Assembly (NCBI RefSeq): GCF_030143255.1
Contig: NZ_JARJNR010000004.1
Location: forward strand, 62,001 to 126,000
Reading direction: 5' to 3'
From: Frigidibacter sp. SD6-1
Lineage (GTDB): Bacteria; Pseudomonadota; Alphaproteobacteria; Rhodobacterales; Rhodobacteraceae
DNA: 64,000 bases
Below are positions 26,388 through 33,801 of the stretch, piece after piece (the first letter of the stretch is position 1; every line of letters begins with the position of its first letter). A program made the translations under genes and the position numbers. Under the pieces are notes generated by a model that made no database searches, was not told the DNA's origin, and saw nothing but the letters and a program-made list of their open reading frames with translations.

Positions 26388-26961
26388 CAGGCGCCGCCTC
26401 CGCCCCGATGATGTCACGGCTCGCCTGCGCCGTGACGAACTCGCCATGCAGATGGGCGACCGCGTGAATGTGGGCAGTTTCGGCATCCGCTTGCGGCAGG
26501 CCCGCCGCCCAGCCCATGTTCGCGGTGGCGGCGAAGGCGGCGCAGGCGTCATGGGCAAGCGTGACGCCGAACCCGAGGTTCGCCGCCATCCGCGCGCTGG
26601 TCGAGACGCAATGCGGCGTGGTCAGGCCACACAGCACCAGATCACGGATGCCTTTGGCACGCAGATGGGCCTCAAGGCCGGTGCCGATGAAGGCCGAATT
26701 GACCGACTTGGTGAAGGTCATCTCGCCGGGCAGGGGCTCCAGCCCCGGCAGGAAGGAAACCGCTTCCGAGCCCGGCCGGAACAGGCTTTCGGGCGACGCG
26801 CCTTCGTGCCGCACATGGATCACCGGCCAGCCCCGCGCCCGCCAATGGGCCAGCAGGTCCACCGCCCGCGCCTCGGCATCGGGATTGTTCCGCGCGCCCC
26901 AGAACGGATCGAGGAAAGCGCGCTGGAAATCGACGAGGAGGAGAGCGTGTGGCCCGCTCAT
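26380..26961 (-). CDS. Isochorismatase-family cysteine hydrolase
   Basis: A 193-residue hydrolase with the catalytic triad of the family in place: Asp11 (LLLVDFQRAF), Lys85 (FTKSVNSAF) and Cys118 (LTTPHCVSTSARMAA). Such enzymes act on amides such as nicotinamide, biuret or N-carbamoyl compounds, as well as on isochorismate. Nothing here chooses between them. The ATG overlaps the glpX stop by 4 bases (ATGA) and the end overlaps the TTG of the TSUP gene, so glpX, this gene and the transporter form an operon. Confidence 0.85.
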   Translation of the reverse strand: MSGPHALLLVDFQRAFLDPFWGARNNPDAEARAVDLLAHWRARGWPVIHVRHEGASPESLFRPGSEAVSFLPGLEPLPGEMTFTKSVNSAFIGTGLEAHLRAKGIRDLVLCGLTTPHCVSTSARMAANLGFGVTLAHDACAAFAATANMGWAAGLPQADAETAHIHAVAHLHGEFVTAQASRDIIGAEAAPVA

Positions 26962-27923
26962 TTCGCCGGATTGCGGTAGATCATCCGCCGGACCGAACCG
27001 GTCTTCGACCGCATCAGGATCGTCTCGGTGGTGATATATCCCGGCTCGCGCTTCACGCCCTGCACGATCGATCCGTTGGTGACCCCGGTCGCGGCAAAGA
27101 TCACGTCGGCACGCACCATCTCGTCGCGCGAATAGATGCGGTTGAGGTCGGTGATCCCGGCCTTGGCCGCCCGGCCACGCTCGTCGTCATTGCGGAAGAG
27201 AAGCTTGCCCCAGATCTGCCCGCCCATGCATTTCAGCGCCGAAGCCGCCAGCACGCCCTCGGGCGCACCACCCGAACCCATGTACATGTCGATCCCGGTG
27301 ATCTCTGCCTCGGCGCAATGGATGACGCCCGCCACATCGCCATCGGTGATGAGGCGGATCGCGGCGCCGGTCGAGCGCACTTCGGCAATCAGGTCCTGAT
27401 GACGGGGCCGTTCGAGGATGCAGCAGGTGATATGGCTCGTGTCGCAGCCCTTGGCCTTGGCCAGCGCCCGCACCCGCTCGGCGGGCGGCATGTCGAGGCT
27501 GACCACATCCTTGGCATATCCCGGCCCGATCGCGAGCTTTTCCATATAGACGTCGGGCGCGTGCAGAAGCGTGCCGCGCGGCGCCATGGCGATCACGGTC
27601 AGGGCGTTCGGCATGTCCTTGGCCGTCAGCGTAGTGCCTTCCAGCGGATCGAGCGCAATATCGACCTCCGGTCCGTTCCCCGTGCCGACCTCTTCGCCGA
27701 TGTACAGCATCGGCGCCTCGTCACGCTCGCCCTCGCCAATGACGACCACGCCCTTGATGTCGAGCATGTTCAGCTGGTCGCGCATCGCATTGACCGCGGC
27801 CTGGTCGGCCGCCTTCTCGTCGCCCCGCCCGATGAGCCGGGCCGAGGCATGGGCCGCCGCCTCGCTGACCCGGGCGAGGCCGAGCGACAGCATGCGGTCC
27901 TGAAAGTCCTGGGCGTTGGTCAT
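26958..27923 (-). CDS. glpX: Class II fructose-1,6-bisphosphatase
   Basis: Hydrolyses fructose 1,6-bisphosphate in gluconeogenesis (and possibly sedoheptulose bisphosphate). The 321-residue GlpX-type protein shows the class II features: IGEGERDEAPMLYIGE, the metal-site DPLEGTT, ITDGDVAGVI and GSGGAPEGVLAA. ATG 27923 starts the conserved protein directly. Longer in-frame extensions encode arginine- and proline-rich sequence of no family resemblance. It is the first gene of a three-gene operon with the isochorismatase-like hydrolase and the TSUP transporter. Confidence 0.95.
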   Translation of the reverse strand: MTNAQDFQDRMLSLGLARVSEAAAHASARLIGRGDEKAADQAAVNAMRDQLNMLDIKGVVVIGEGERDEAPMLYIGEEVGTGNGPEVDIALDPLEGTTLTAKDMPNALTVIAMAPRGTLLHAPDVYMEKLAIGPGYAKDVVSLDMPPAERVRALAKAKGCDTSHITCCILERPRHQDLIAEVRSTGAAIRLITDGDVAGVIHCAEAEITGIDMYMGSGGAPEGVLAASALKCMGGQIWGKLLFRNDDERGRAAKAGITDLNRIYSRDEMVRADVIFAATGVTNGSIVQGVKREPGYITTETILMRSKTGSVRRMIYRNPAK

Positions 27924-28124
27924 GGCGGTCCTTCCGGCGTCAAAGATGTCTTCGCCGCATCTAGCCCGCCCCCCGCCCGCCGGGCAAGGGGGCGGCCGCC
28001 CCGTTACCGCTCGCATTCCGCGAAAGGGTCCCGATTTCTCGTCTGAAAATTCGTGCCCCTCGCGCCATCCTCATCCCGGCGCGCGGCCCGCCCGCCTTCG
28101 AGTCAAATCAATCGCCCCCCGGCC

Positions 28125-28793
28125 TCACTGCAACTCCGGGAACACCGCCACGACCTCGCCGCCGCCCCCGGCCTCGCGCCAGCGCACGCCGTAGACGAAG
28201 CCAGACCGCCCGTAGATCATCTGAATGACACGGATGAACCGCTCATCACCGCGGGCGAGGACCAGCTCAAAGCCCACGGACTGCTCGGGAGGCTTCTTCC
28301 CGTCGGGCCTCTCCAGGCGGCAGCGCTCTTTGTCCCGGCAGGCTATTTCTCCGTCTGAAAAGTCGAGCAAGGTCTTCGCCCAGTCCTCGTTTGCGGCGGA
28401 CAGGTTTCGGGCGTTTGCCATGATGCCGCGGATCATCGCTGGCGTAATCAGGTCGGTCGCTTCCGTTGGCGTCGTAAGCACTCCGGGATCGACATGCGAC
28501 ATCACCCAGCACTCGACCTTGATCGATTGAATGACCGCATAGGTTTCGCGGAGCGTATCGTAGCCATGTTCCTTGCCCTGAGGAATTGCCAGCAGGTCTC
28601 GGCAGTCGCGAGCCTCTCTGACAAAGGCTTCAACCCCCAAACTCTGCCGTTCGAGCACGGTGGCGACATTGCCGAAACCGTGCATCTGATAGCCCGCGAC
28701 GTCACGAAAGTGCTGTCCCAGGCGGACGCTTTGGGGACCGGCGAACGTCGCGGATGCCGAGATACAGCCCGCGACCATGGCGGCTGCCAGCAC
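28125..28793 (-). CDS. Exported hypothetical protein, GTG start
   Basis: A 222-residue protein of unknown function. GTG 28793 lies just after the TAA of the lysozyme-domain gene and begins a signal-peptide-like segment (MLAAAMVAGCISASATFAG). VAGC could be read as a lipobox, but the stretch before it is very short. The mature part has five cysteines (for example RDCRDL, VECWVM, IACRDKERCR), suggesting periplasmic disulfides, and no motif I recognise. Its coupling to a phage-type lysozyme gene might suggest an accessory or immunity role, but that is speculation. The region is less GC-rich by eye than its flanks. Confidence 0.6.
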   Translation of the reverse strand: MLAAAMVAGCISASATFAGPQSVRLGQHFRDVAGYQMHGFGNVATVLERQSLGVEAFVREARDCRDLLAIPQGKEHGYDTLRETYAVIQSIKVECWVMSHVDPGVLTTPTEATDLITPAMIRGIMANARNLSAANEDWAKTLLDFSDGEIACRDKERCRLERPDGKKPPEQSVGFELVLARGDERFIRVIQMIYGRSGFVYGVRWREAGGGGEVVAVFPELQ

Positions 28794-28794
28794 A

Positions 28795-29658
28795 TTAAGG
28801 CTCTCCGGCCGCGTCCATGAAAAGATCGAAGACAAACTGATTCCGCTCCTCCGCTGGCCCGATCCGATGCGATTGCCGCGCCGCTTCTGCCCAGTCGCCA
28901 TCCTCTATGGCTTGCCGCAGTAAACGAAACGCCGCCAATCCGTCTGCGCCGAGATTATAAATCATGTCCCAGAGGGCAACCTGAACCGATACTGGCAGGT
29001 TTCCAAACTCCGGATACTGCCGTAGCAGTGCCTTGAAATCCTTTCGCATATGCTCAGTTACCATGCGATCGATGTCGGACTGCGGCAAATAAAGGTGCGT
29101 GAACGGCTCGTAGTAGCTTGCCCGACGACTTTGCGACCCCTCCATTGCGCTAATCAAATCAAAGTCAATGGTGATCTCATCAGCAAATGCGAGTTCGTTG
29201 GTCGCTCGATCTCGAAACGGAAGTGCCGCTGCGCTTTCAGCGTCCGGCAGCAGCTTGCCCTTTCCGACAGTCACATTGCTGTCTGTATCGAGATACATGT
29301 GATCGACGTTTCCCTCCCATCGGCCCAGGTCCGCAGCAAAAGTTTCGACGCCCTCGCTCACCCGCTCCCAGTATCCCTCCACACCCAGCGGCCGCGCATA
29401 GCACCTGCAACCGTAGTCCTGCGAGGGATGCCCGCCTTCTGGCGGATTGTCCCAGCGGAAGATCTTGTCGTCGCGCTCGGCATGGCTGTCGCGGACGCGG
29501 CCGTCGTGCTGCGTGATCCAGACATAGAATTCGATGCCCATGGCCTTCTGCTGGGCCTGATTGAGCAAGCCGAACAGCACGGCGATGGCCCGCTGTTCGC
29601 CCTCGTCGCTCGTCAGATCGAACCCCTCCCGCTCCATTGCAGCCAGAAGTTCGCTCAC
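28795..29658 (-). CDS. Phage Mu F-type head morphogenesis domain fused to a T4-type lysozyme domain (likely 3' part of a split gene)
   Basis: From GTG 29658 the product is 287 residues. Residues about 44-92 (FYVWITQHDGRVRDSHAERD, then DNPPEGGHPSQDYGCRCYARP) form the C-terminal signature of Mu gpF-like minor head proteins. Residues about 113-285 resemble a T4-type lysozyme: RWEGNVDHMYLDTDSNVTVG keeps Glu115, Asp124 and Thr130 at T4 lysozyme E11/D20/T26 spacing, followed by LLPDAESAAALPF. The frame stays open upstream to a TGA at 29767-29769, and the sequence before that stop fits as its N terminus. GTG 29658 may therefore be only a restart site. Confidence 0.7.
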   Translation of the reverse strand: MSELLAAMEREGFDLTSDEGEQRAIAVLFGLLNQAQQKAMGIEFYVWITQHDGRVRDSHAERDDKIFRWDNPPEGGHPSQDYGCRCYARPLGVEGYWERVSEGVETFAADLGRWEGNVDHMYLDTDSNVTVGKGKLLPDAESAAALPFRDRATNELAFADEITIDFDLISAMEGSQSRRASYYEPFTHLYLPQSDIDRMVTEHMRKDFKALLRQYPEFGNLPVSVQVALWDMIYNLGADGLAAFRLLRQAIEDGDWAEAARQSHRIGPAEERNQFVFDLFMDAAGEP

Positions 29659-29766
29659 CGCGTCGGCACGAAGCGCCTCCTGATCCAGATCGGACAGGCC
29701 CGCCGCGGAAAATTCGAATGGCTCGGTCTTGAGAATGGCCTGCGCCGTTGCTCCGAAGCGCCGGCT

Positions 29767-29913
29767 TCAGACCTGGTCGACCCATTGGCGCACGGCACTT
29801 TCGGTCGTTGCGCGATCCTGTTTCATGGCGAGGGGCGGATGGCCGATCGTATTCAGCGTGAAGGTTCCACCCCCGCCAGACCGGATGAACGTTTCAAAAC
29901 TTGTTCGATACAT
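29767..29913 (-). pseudogene. 5' part of the split Mu F/lysozyme gene, ending at an in-frame TGA
   Basis: ATG 29913 is preceded by a good Shine-Dalgarno (CAGGGAGCGAGCG). It opens a 48-residue frame, MYRTSFETFIRSGGGG to AVRQWVDQV, that ends at TGA 29767-29769. The following gene is in the same frame and stays open directly after the stop (SRRFGATAQAILKTEPFEFS), reading like a continuation of one domain. The simplest reading is a nonsense mutation in one gene of about 381 codons. The alternative is a small separate protein followed by reinitiation at 29658. Confidence 0.55.
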
Positions 29914-30086
29914 CGCTCGCTCCCTGCACGCCGCAAGAGCGAACCACCAAATGGTTAACGTGGCCGTAACCAAGAGTGCAGAGCGCCGGTGGCGCCGGGC
30001 ACCTCTGCCACTCGCCCGTCCGTCGAATCACGAGCCTCTCGCCGCAGGATTAACGCTGCGCCACAGGGTCGGACGTATGCCTCTCC

Positions 30087-30116
30087 GGAATACGTTTGGA
30101 ATACGTCGGGAATACC
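30087..30116. repeat. Three iterated GGAATAC repeats, 11-bp period
   Basis: GGAATACG starts at 30087 and 30098, and GGAATAC at 30109, an exact 11-bp period that puts the copies on one face of the helix. They lie 170-200 bases upstream of the ATG at 29913 and about 55 bases beyond the hom stop. Regular phased iterons of this kind are usually protein-binding sites. Confidence 0.55.
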
Positions 30117-30170
30117 CTGTTCCCGCCGCAGGACGGCACCGTTAACCCAGCGTCCTCAACGGTTTGGGCC

Positions 30171-31457
30171 TCAGACGTTCTCGATCCGGATCGCCACTGG
30201 CTCGCCCAGGATCACCCCCGTTGCCGGAAGTCTCGACAAAGCGTGTGCAATCGCCTCGCGGGTGCATTTGTGGGTGACGATCAGAACCGGGGCCGACGTG
30301 TCGGCATGGCCATATTGCCGCATCCGGTCGATCGAGATGCCCTCGTCGCCGAGGACGGTCGCCACCTTGGCCAACGCGCCCGGCTTGTCGGCCAGTTCCA
30401 TCCTGAGGTAATGCGGCGCGGGCGAGGTGGCCCTGGCCGCGACCGGCTCGGAAAGCGTCGCGGCGGCCTGTCCGAAGGTCGAAAGCCGCGTGCCGCGCGC
30501 GATGTCGATCACATCGCCCATGATCGCCGAGGCAGTCGGCCCTTCGCCCGCGCCCGCGCCGCGCAGCACGATCTGGCCCACAGAATCGCCCTCCAGCACC
30601 ACCATATTGGTGCCGCCCTGCAGCTGGCCAAGCGGGCTGTCGGCGGGAACGAGGCAGGGCGACATGCTCTGCTCCAGCCCCCGGCCCGTCATCTGGGCGA
30701 CGCCCAACAGCTTGATCTTGTAGCCCATATCGGCGGCGCGGCGGATATCGTCGATGGAAATCCGGCCGATCCCCTCCAGCTCCACCGCGTCGAACGACAC
30801 TTTGGTGCCAAAGGCGATGGCCGCCAGAAGCGACAGCTTGTGGCCCGCGTCGATGCCGCCCACGTCGAGGGTCGGGTCGGCCTCCAGATAGCCAAGCTGG
30901 CGGGCCTCCTCGAACACCGTGTCATAGGGAAGCCCGGCGCTTTCCATGCGCGTCAGGATATAGTTGCAGGTGCCGTTCATCACGCCCATGACCCGGCGGA
31001 TCTGATTGCCCGCAAGCCCCTCGGTCAGCGCCTTGATCACCGGAATGCCGCCCGCGACGGCCGCCTCGAACCGGATCACATGGCCCTTGGCCTCGGCGGC
31101 CTCGGCCAGGGCCTGGCCGTGATGGGCCAGCAGCGCCTTGTTCGCCGTGACCACATCTTTCCCGGCCGCGATGGCGGCCTCGGTCGAGGCCTTCGCCGGG
31201 CCTTCGGAGCCGCCCATCACCTCGACGAAGACATCGACATCGGCGCGGCGGGCGAGCGCCACCGGATCGTCCTCCCAGGCATAGTCCGACAGGTCGACCG
31301 GCCGGTTCTTCGTGCGCGACCGCGCGGCAACCGCAGTGATCACGATCGGCCGCCCGGCCCGCTTTTCAAGAAGCGCCGCATGGGTCTGCACGATGCGGAC
31401 GATGCCGGTGCCGACAGTGCCCAGCCCTGCGATGCCAAGTCTCAACGGGTCGGCCAT
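30171..31457 (-). CDS. hom: Homoserine dehydrogenase
   Basis: Reduces aspartate semialdehyde to homoserine on the threonine/methionine/isoleucine branch. The 428-residue protein has the N-terminal Rossmann motif GIAGLGTVGTGIV, then VVTANKALLAHHG. The catalytic domain shows AAVAGGIPVIKAL, NGTCNYILTRM, LGYLEADPTLDVGGIDAGHKLSLLA and KLLGVAQ. A C-terminal ACT domain (YLRMELADKPGALAKVATVLGDEGISI) probably gives feedback control by threonine. ATG 31457 begins the conserved part; the in-frame extension upstream is not protein-like. Confidence 0.96.
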   Translation of the reverse strand: MADPLRLGIAGLGTVGTGIVRIVQTHAALLEKRAGRPIVITAVAARSRTKNRPVDLSDYAWEDDPVALARRADVDVFVEVMGGSEGPAKASTEAAIAAGKDVVTANKALLAHHGQALAEAAEAKGHVIRFEAAVAGGIPVIKALTEGLAGNQIRRVMGVMNGTCNYILTRMESAGLPYDTVFEEARQLGYLEADPTLDVGGIDAGHKLSLLAAIAFGTKVSFDAVELEGIGRISIDDIRRAADMGYKIKLLGVAQMTGRGLEQSMSPCLVPADSPLGQLQGGTNMVVLEGDSVGQIVLRGAGAGEGPTASAIMGDVIDIARGTRLSTFGQAAATLSEPVAARATSPAPHYLRMELADKPGALAKVATVLGDEGISIDRMRQYGHADTSAPVLIVTHKCTREAIAHALSRLPATGVILGEPVAIRIENV

Positions 31458-31536
31458 GCTGCGTCCTCTTTGTCTTATCGGGCGGGTGTTAGCCCAAGGC
31501 AGGCGACCATGCAACGCATGTGCGCCGCGCATTGGG

Positions 31537-31770
31537 TTAGGGTTGCGACTGCTGCCCGGTCGCGGCCGCCCTGAGGGCCGCACCCTCCGCCAGAAGCCCC
31601 TCCACAAGGCCGGGCGGGGGTGCGGGCGGCGGGGTGAGCGTTTCGAACGGCAGAAGCATCGGGTAGGGAGCCTGGGCGACGGCCGCGCTCTCGGCGGCTT
31701 TGACGACGGGGCGCGGCGCGCAGGCCGTCAGGCAGACGCAAGTCGCGGCCATAAGGACGATCCGGATCAT
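31537..31770 (-). CDS. Small putative lipoprotein
   Basis: A 77-residue product from ATG 31770. The signal peptide MIRIVLMAATCVCLTAC ends in a lipobox (Leu-Thr-Ala-Cys), so the mature protein would be a lipid-anchored peptide of about 60 residues with a proline-rich stretch (LTPPPAPPPG). No family recognised. It lies 79 bases upstream of hom on the same strand and divergent from the TetR gene. A longer in-frame start at 31902 would hide the signal peptide and overlap the TetR gene, and I reject it. Confidence 0.55.
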   Translation of the reverse strand: MIRIVLMAATCVCLTACAPRPVVKAAESAAVAQAPYPMLLPFETLTPPPAPPPGLVEGLLAEGAALRAAATGQQSQP

Positions 31771-31866
31771 TTGCGGTCTGTCGCGCACTTCGGTTCCTTC
31801 GCTGCGGTCGTCTTGCACAATAGCCCCGCGCCGGTTCGCCGCAAGGGTGGAAGGCGACCCTTGTAT

Positions 31867-31880
31867 TGAACGGGCGTTCA
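31867..31880. promoter_or_regulatory. Perfect 14-bp palindrome in front of the TetR gene
   Basis: TGAACGGGCGTTCA: six-base arms around a central GG, directly followed by TATAAC (31881-31886), a -10-like hexamer, and 15 bases before the TetR start. Position and form suit an autoregulatory TetR operator in the spacer of the promoter. Confidence 0.5.
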
Positions 31881-31895
31881 TATAACCATACGCCA

Positions 31896-32480
31896 ATGGC
31901 ACGCCGCACCGGTTCCTCCGCCGAAGTCACAGGCCCCCGCATCCGAGCGGCGGCGCTGAGGCTCTTCGCCCGCCACGGCTATGCCGCCGTTTCCATGCGT
32001 CAGATCGCGACCGAAGTCGGGCTTCAGGCGGGCGCGCTCTACCTCTACACGCCCGACAAGCAGACACTGCTCTTCGACCTTCTGCGCGGCCATATGGAGG
32101 ATCTTCTGGCCGCCTATCGCGTGCCGGAGGGGCCGCCCGAGGCGCGGCTGCGACAGTTCGTGCGGTTCCATATCGGCTACAACCTCGACCATGCCGATGA
32201 AGTGTTCCTGTCCTACATGGAGCTGCGCAACCTCGAGCCGGCGAATTTCGCCGCCATCGAAAGCCTGCGCCGCCGCTACGAGGACCGCTTGTCTGCCATT
32301 CTCGGCGACGGGGTGGGGCAGGGGGCGTTCCAGATCACCGATGTGCGGCTCGCGACCATGGCGGTCATCGCGATGCTGAACGGGGTGAACACCTGGTACC
32401 GCCAGAGCGGTCGGCTCAGCCGGGACGAGGTGCTTGCCATTCACGAAACCATGGCCAAAGGTATGATCGGCGCCCGGTGA
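31896..32480 (+). CDS. TetR/AcrR-family transcriptional regulator
   Basis: A 194-residue regulator. The N-terminal TetR HTH spans IRAAALRLFARHGYAAVSMRQIATEVGLQAGALYLYTPDKQTLL (about residues 13-56) and is close to consensus. The ligand-binding half (GHMEDLLAAYR to the end, with FHIGYNLDHADEVFLSYMELRNL) resembles regulators of acyl-CoA or fatty acid metabolism, but the effector is not predictable. ATG 31896 is preferred; an in-frame ATG at 31866 would place the start before the promoter palindrome. No enzyme gene lies next to it, so only autoregulation is suggested by the sequence. Confidence 0.85.
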   Translation: MARRTGSSAEVTGPRIRAAALRLFARHGYAAVSMRQIATEVGLQAGALYLYTPDKQTLLFDLLRGHMEDLLAAYRVPEGPPEARLRQFVRFHIGYNLDHADEVFLSYMELRNLEPANFAAIESLRRRYEDRLSAILGDGVGQGAFQITDVRLATMAVIAMLNGVNTWYRQSGRLSRDEVLAIHETMAKGMIGAR

Positions 32481-32520
32481 GGAGCGCCGATCCAGAAGTC
32501 AACGTGGCAGACCCGACACG

Positions 32521-33192
32521 TCAGATCGAGTCAGGGTCAGCCTCAGGGTCCGGCAGGTCCGGAATGTCGGGATTGGTCCAGTTGCCCGCCGCATCGATGC
32601 CGCAGCCATAGGTCTGCCATGGCAGGCAGGAGGCAAAGCGCGGAGCAGTCGTGATGAAGGTCGAGAAGGTCTGTTCATCGAGGCCGATCGCGAACATGGG
32701 CTCGTATTCCATGAAGGTCTCGACCAGGATCACGCTGCCCCCGCGCGGCAGGACCGGAATGCTGTTCTTGTAGTTCTGGATGGCGGCGGTCGTCATGATC
32801 GGATGGCCGCTGCCGGACGTTGCCGACCAGTCGACGTGATACTTGTCGTCATTCTCGTCGAAATAGACCGAGGAGACGCGGATCCAGGTCGGCTCCCGCG
32901 CGTTCGACAGATAGTCGAACATCTGGTTCAGGCCGTTCACATAGGTCTGGTTGACCTCCGCCGCATCAGGATCGTCGCTGGTGGGTCCGGTCTCGCGCGA
33001 CAGCATGTCTGCGATCGTGTAGGCCGCCTTCAGGTTGGTATTCTTCTGCCGGTAGGCGTCGAAATACTGGAACGAGGCGACATACCACCAGGTCAGGAAA
33101 CTGGTGACGAGAATTCCCTCGATGACAACAGATCCCTCCTCATCGCGGTGAAATTCCGACAGACGGTTCTTGAGGGCACGGAAGATGCGCAT
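32521..33192 (-). CDS. TadE-like pilus/secretion-associated protein
   Basis: A 223-residue protein whose N terminus has the TadE/TadG pattern: a charged lead ending in FHRDEEGSVVIEG, followed by one hydrophobic helix (ILVTSFLTWWYVASFQYF, about residues 27-45) and a periplasmic remainder. The last 30 residues are rich in Pro, Asp and Glu (NPDIPDLPDPEADPDS). TadE/F/G proteins are minor pilin-like components of Flp pili. Third gene of a set with 33195-33800 and 33802-35538, two bases after its neighbour. No other tad genes are visible in the window. Confidence 0.7.
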   Translation of the reverse strand: MRIFRALKNRLSEFHRDEEGSVVIEGILVTSFLTWWYVASFQYFDAYRQKNTNLKAAYTIADMLSRETGPTSDDPDAAEVNQTYVNGLNQMFDYLSNAREPTWIRVSSVYFDENDDKYHVDWSATSGSGHPIMTTAAIQNYKNSIPVLPRGGSVILVETFMEYEPMFAIGLDEQTFSTFITTAPRFASCLPWQTYGCGIDAAGNWTNPDIPDLPDPEADPDSI

Positions 33193-33194
33193 GA

Positions 33195-33800
33195 TCAGGT
33201 CCCCGGACGTGGTTCGTTGACGAAGGCGGTGGTCGAGACGAGCGCATAGGCCCAGTCGTCCTTATCGTTCGGATCGGCGACGCGCAGGCTGGCGCCGAGA
33301 CCCGCGGTCGGGAAGACGGGTGTGAAGATCGCGCAGGCGCGGATCAGCATGATGTCGTTCGATGTGCCGACCTTGAATTCGGTCACCGGCAGCGCGTCGG
33401 CCGAGCGGTCTACACAGGTCGCGCCACCCGCAAGCGGCGCCCAGGTGTCCTTCGAAACCGGCCGAAGTTCGACCGACAGCACCTTGTCGCAATCGGGGAT
33501 CATCGCCGCGTTCTTGCAGATGCGCTCGCGCAGCGTCTGATGCAGGATGGCGCGCTGTTCGTCGGTCATGCCATCGTCGCTTGCGGGGATCCACAGGCCC
33601 AGCCGCAGTTCGCGCACCGACATGTCAAGGCCGCGTTCGAGCATCACATGACGCATCATCAGCATGCCAAGCTCGATCGAAGAGAGCGTGAGGATGATGA
33701 AGAACGGCGCCATGATGATGAAGGGGATGGTCGACGCCCCGTCCTCGTCCGTCCGGTAGCGGCGCGCGCGCGCCGTCAGGAACCTGAATATCTGTCCCAT
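33195..33800 (-). CDS. TadE-family protein
   Basis: A 201-residue protein with the TadE N-terminal form: RTDEDGASTIPFIIMAPFFIILTLSSIELGMLMMRHVMLERG, in which the acidic-Gly-Ala-Ser stretch precedes a single transmembrane helix (about residues 22-45). The periplasmic part holds four cysteines. It lies between the other two Tad-like genes with gaps of only 1-2 bases, so the three are one operon. The role is presumably in Flp/Tad pilus assembly or a related surface system (inference). Confidence 0.75.
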   Translation of the reverse strand: MGQIFRFLTARARRYRTDEDGASTIPFIIMAPFFIILTLSSIELGMLMMRHVMLERGLDMSVRELRLGLWIPASDDGMTDEQRAILHQTLRERICKNAAMIPDCDKVLSVELRPVSKDTWAPLAGGATCVDRSADALPVTEFKVGTSNDIMLIRACAIFTPVFPTAGLGASLRVADPNDKDDWAYALVSTTAFVNEPRPGT

Positions 33801-33801
33801 A

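Noticed and set aside
29767-29769. TGA read as selenocysteine in the Mu F/lysozyme gene
   Set aside because: No SECIS-like hairpin was noticed directly after it, the family does not use a Cys here as far as I know, and no selenocysteine genes are visible. A nonsense mutation is simpler.
28125-30116. Complete prophage
   Set aside because: Only one head-morphogenesis/lysozyme gene and one unknown gene are present; no integrase, terminase, portal, capsid or tail genes and no att-like repeats at tRNA genes were found.
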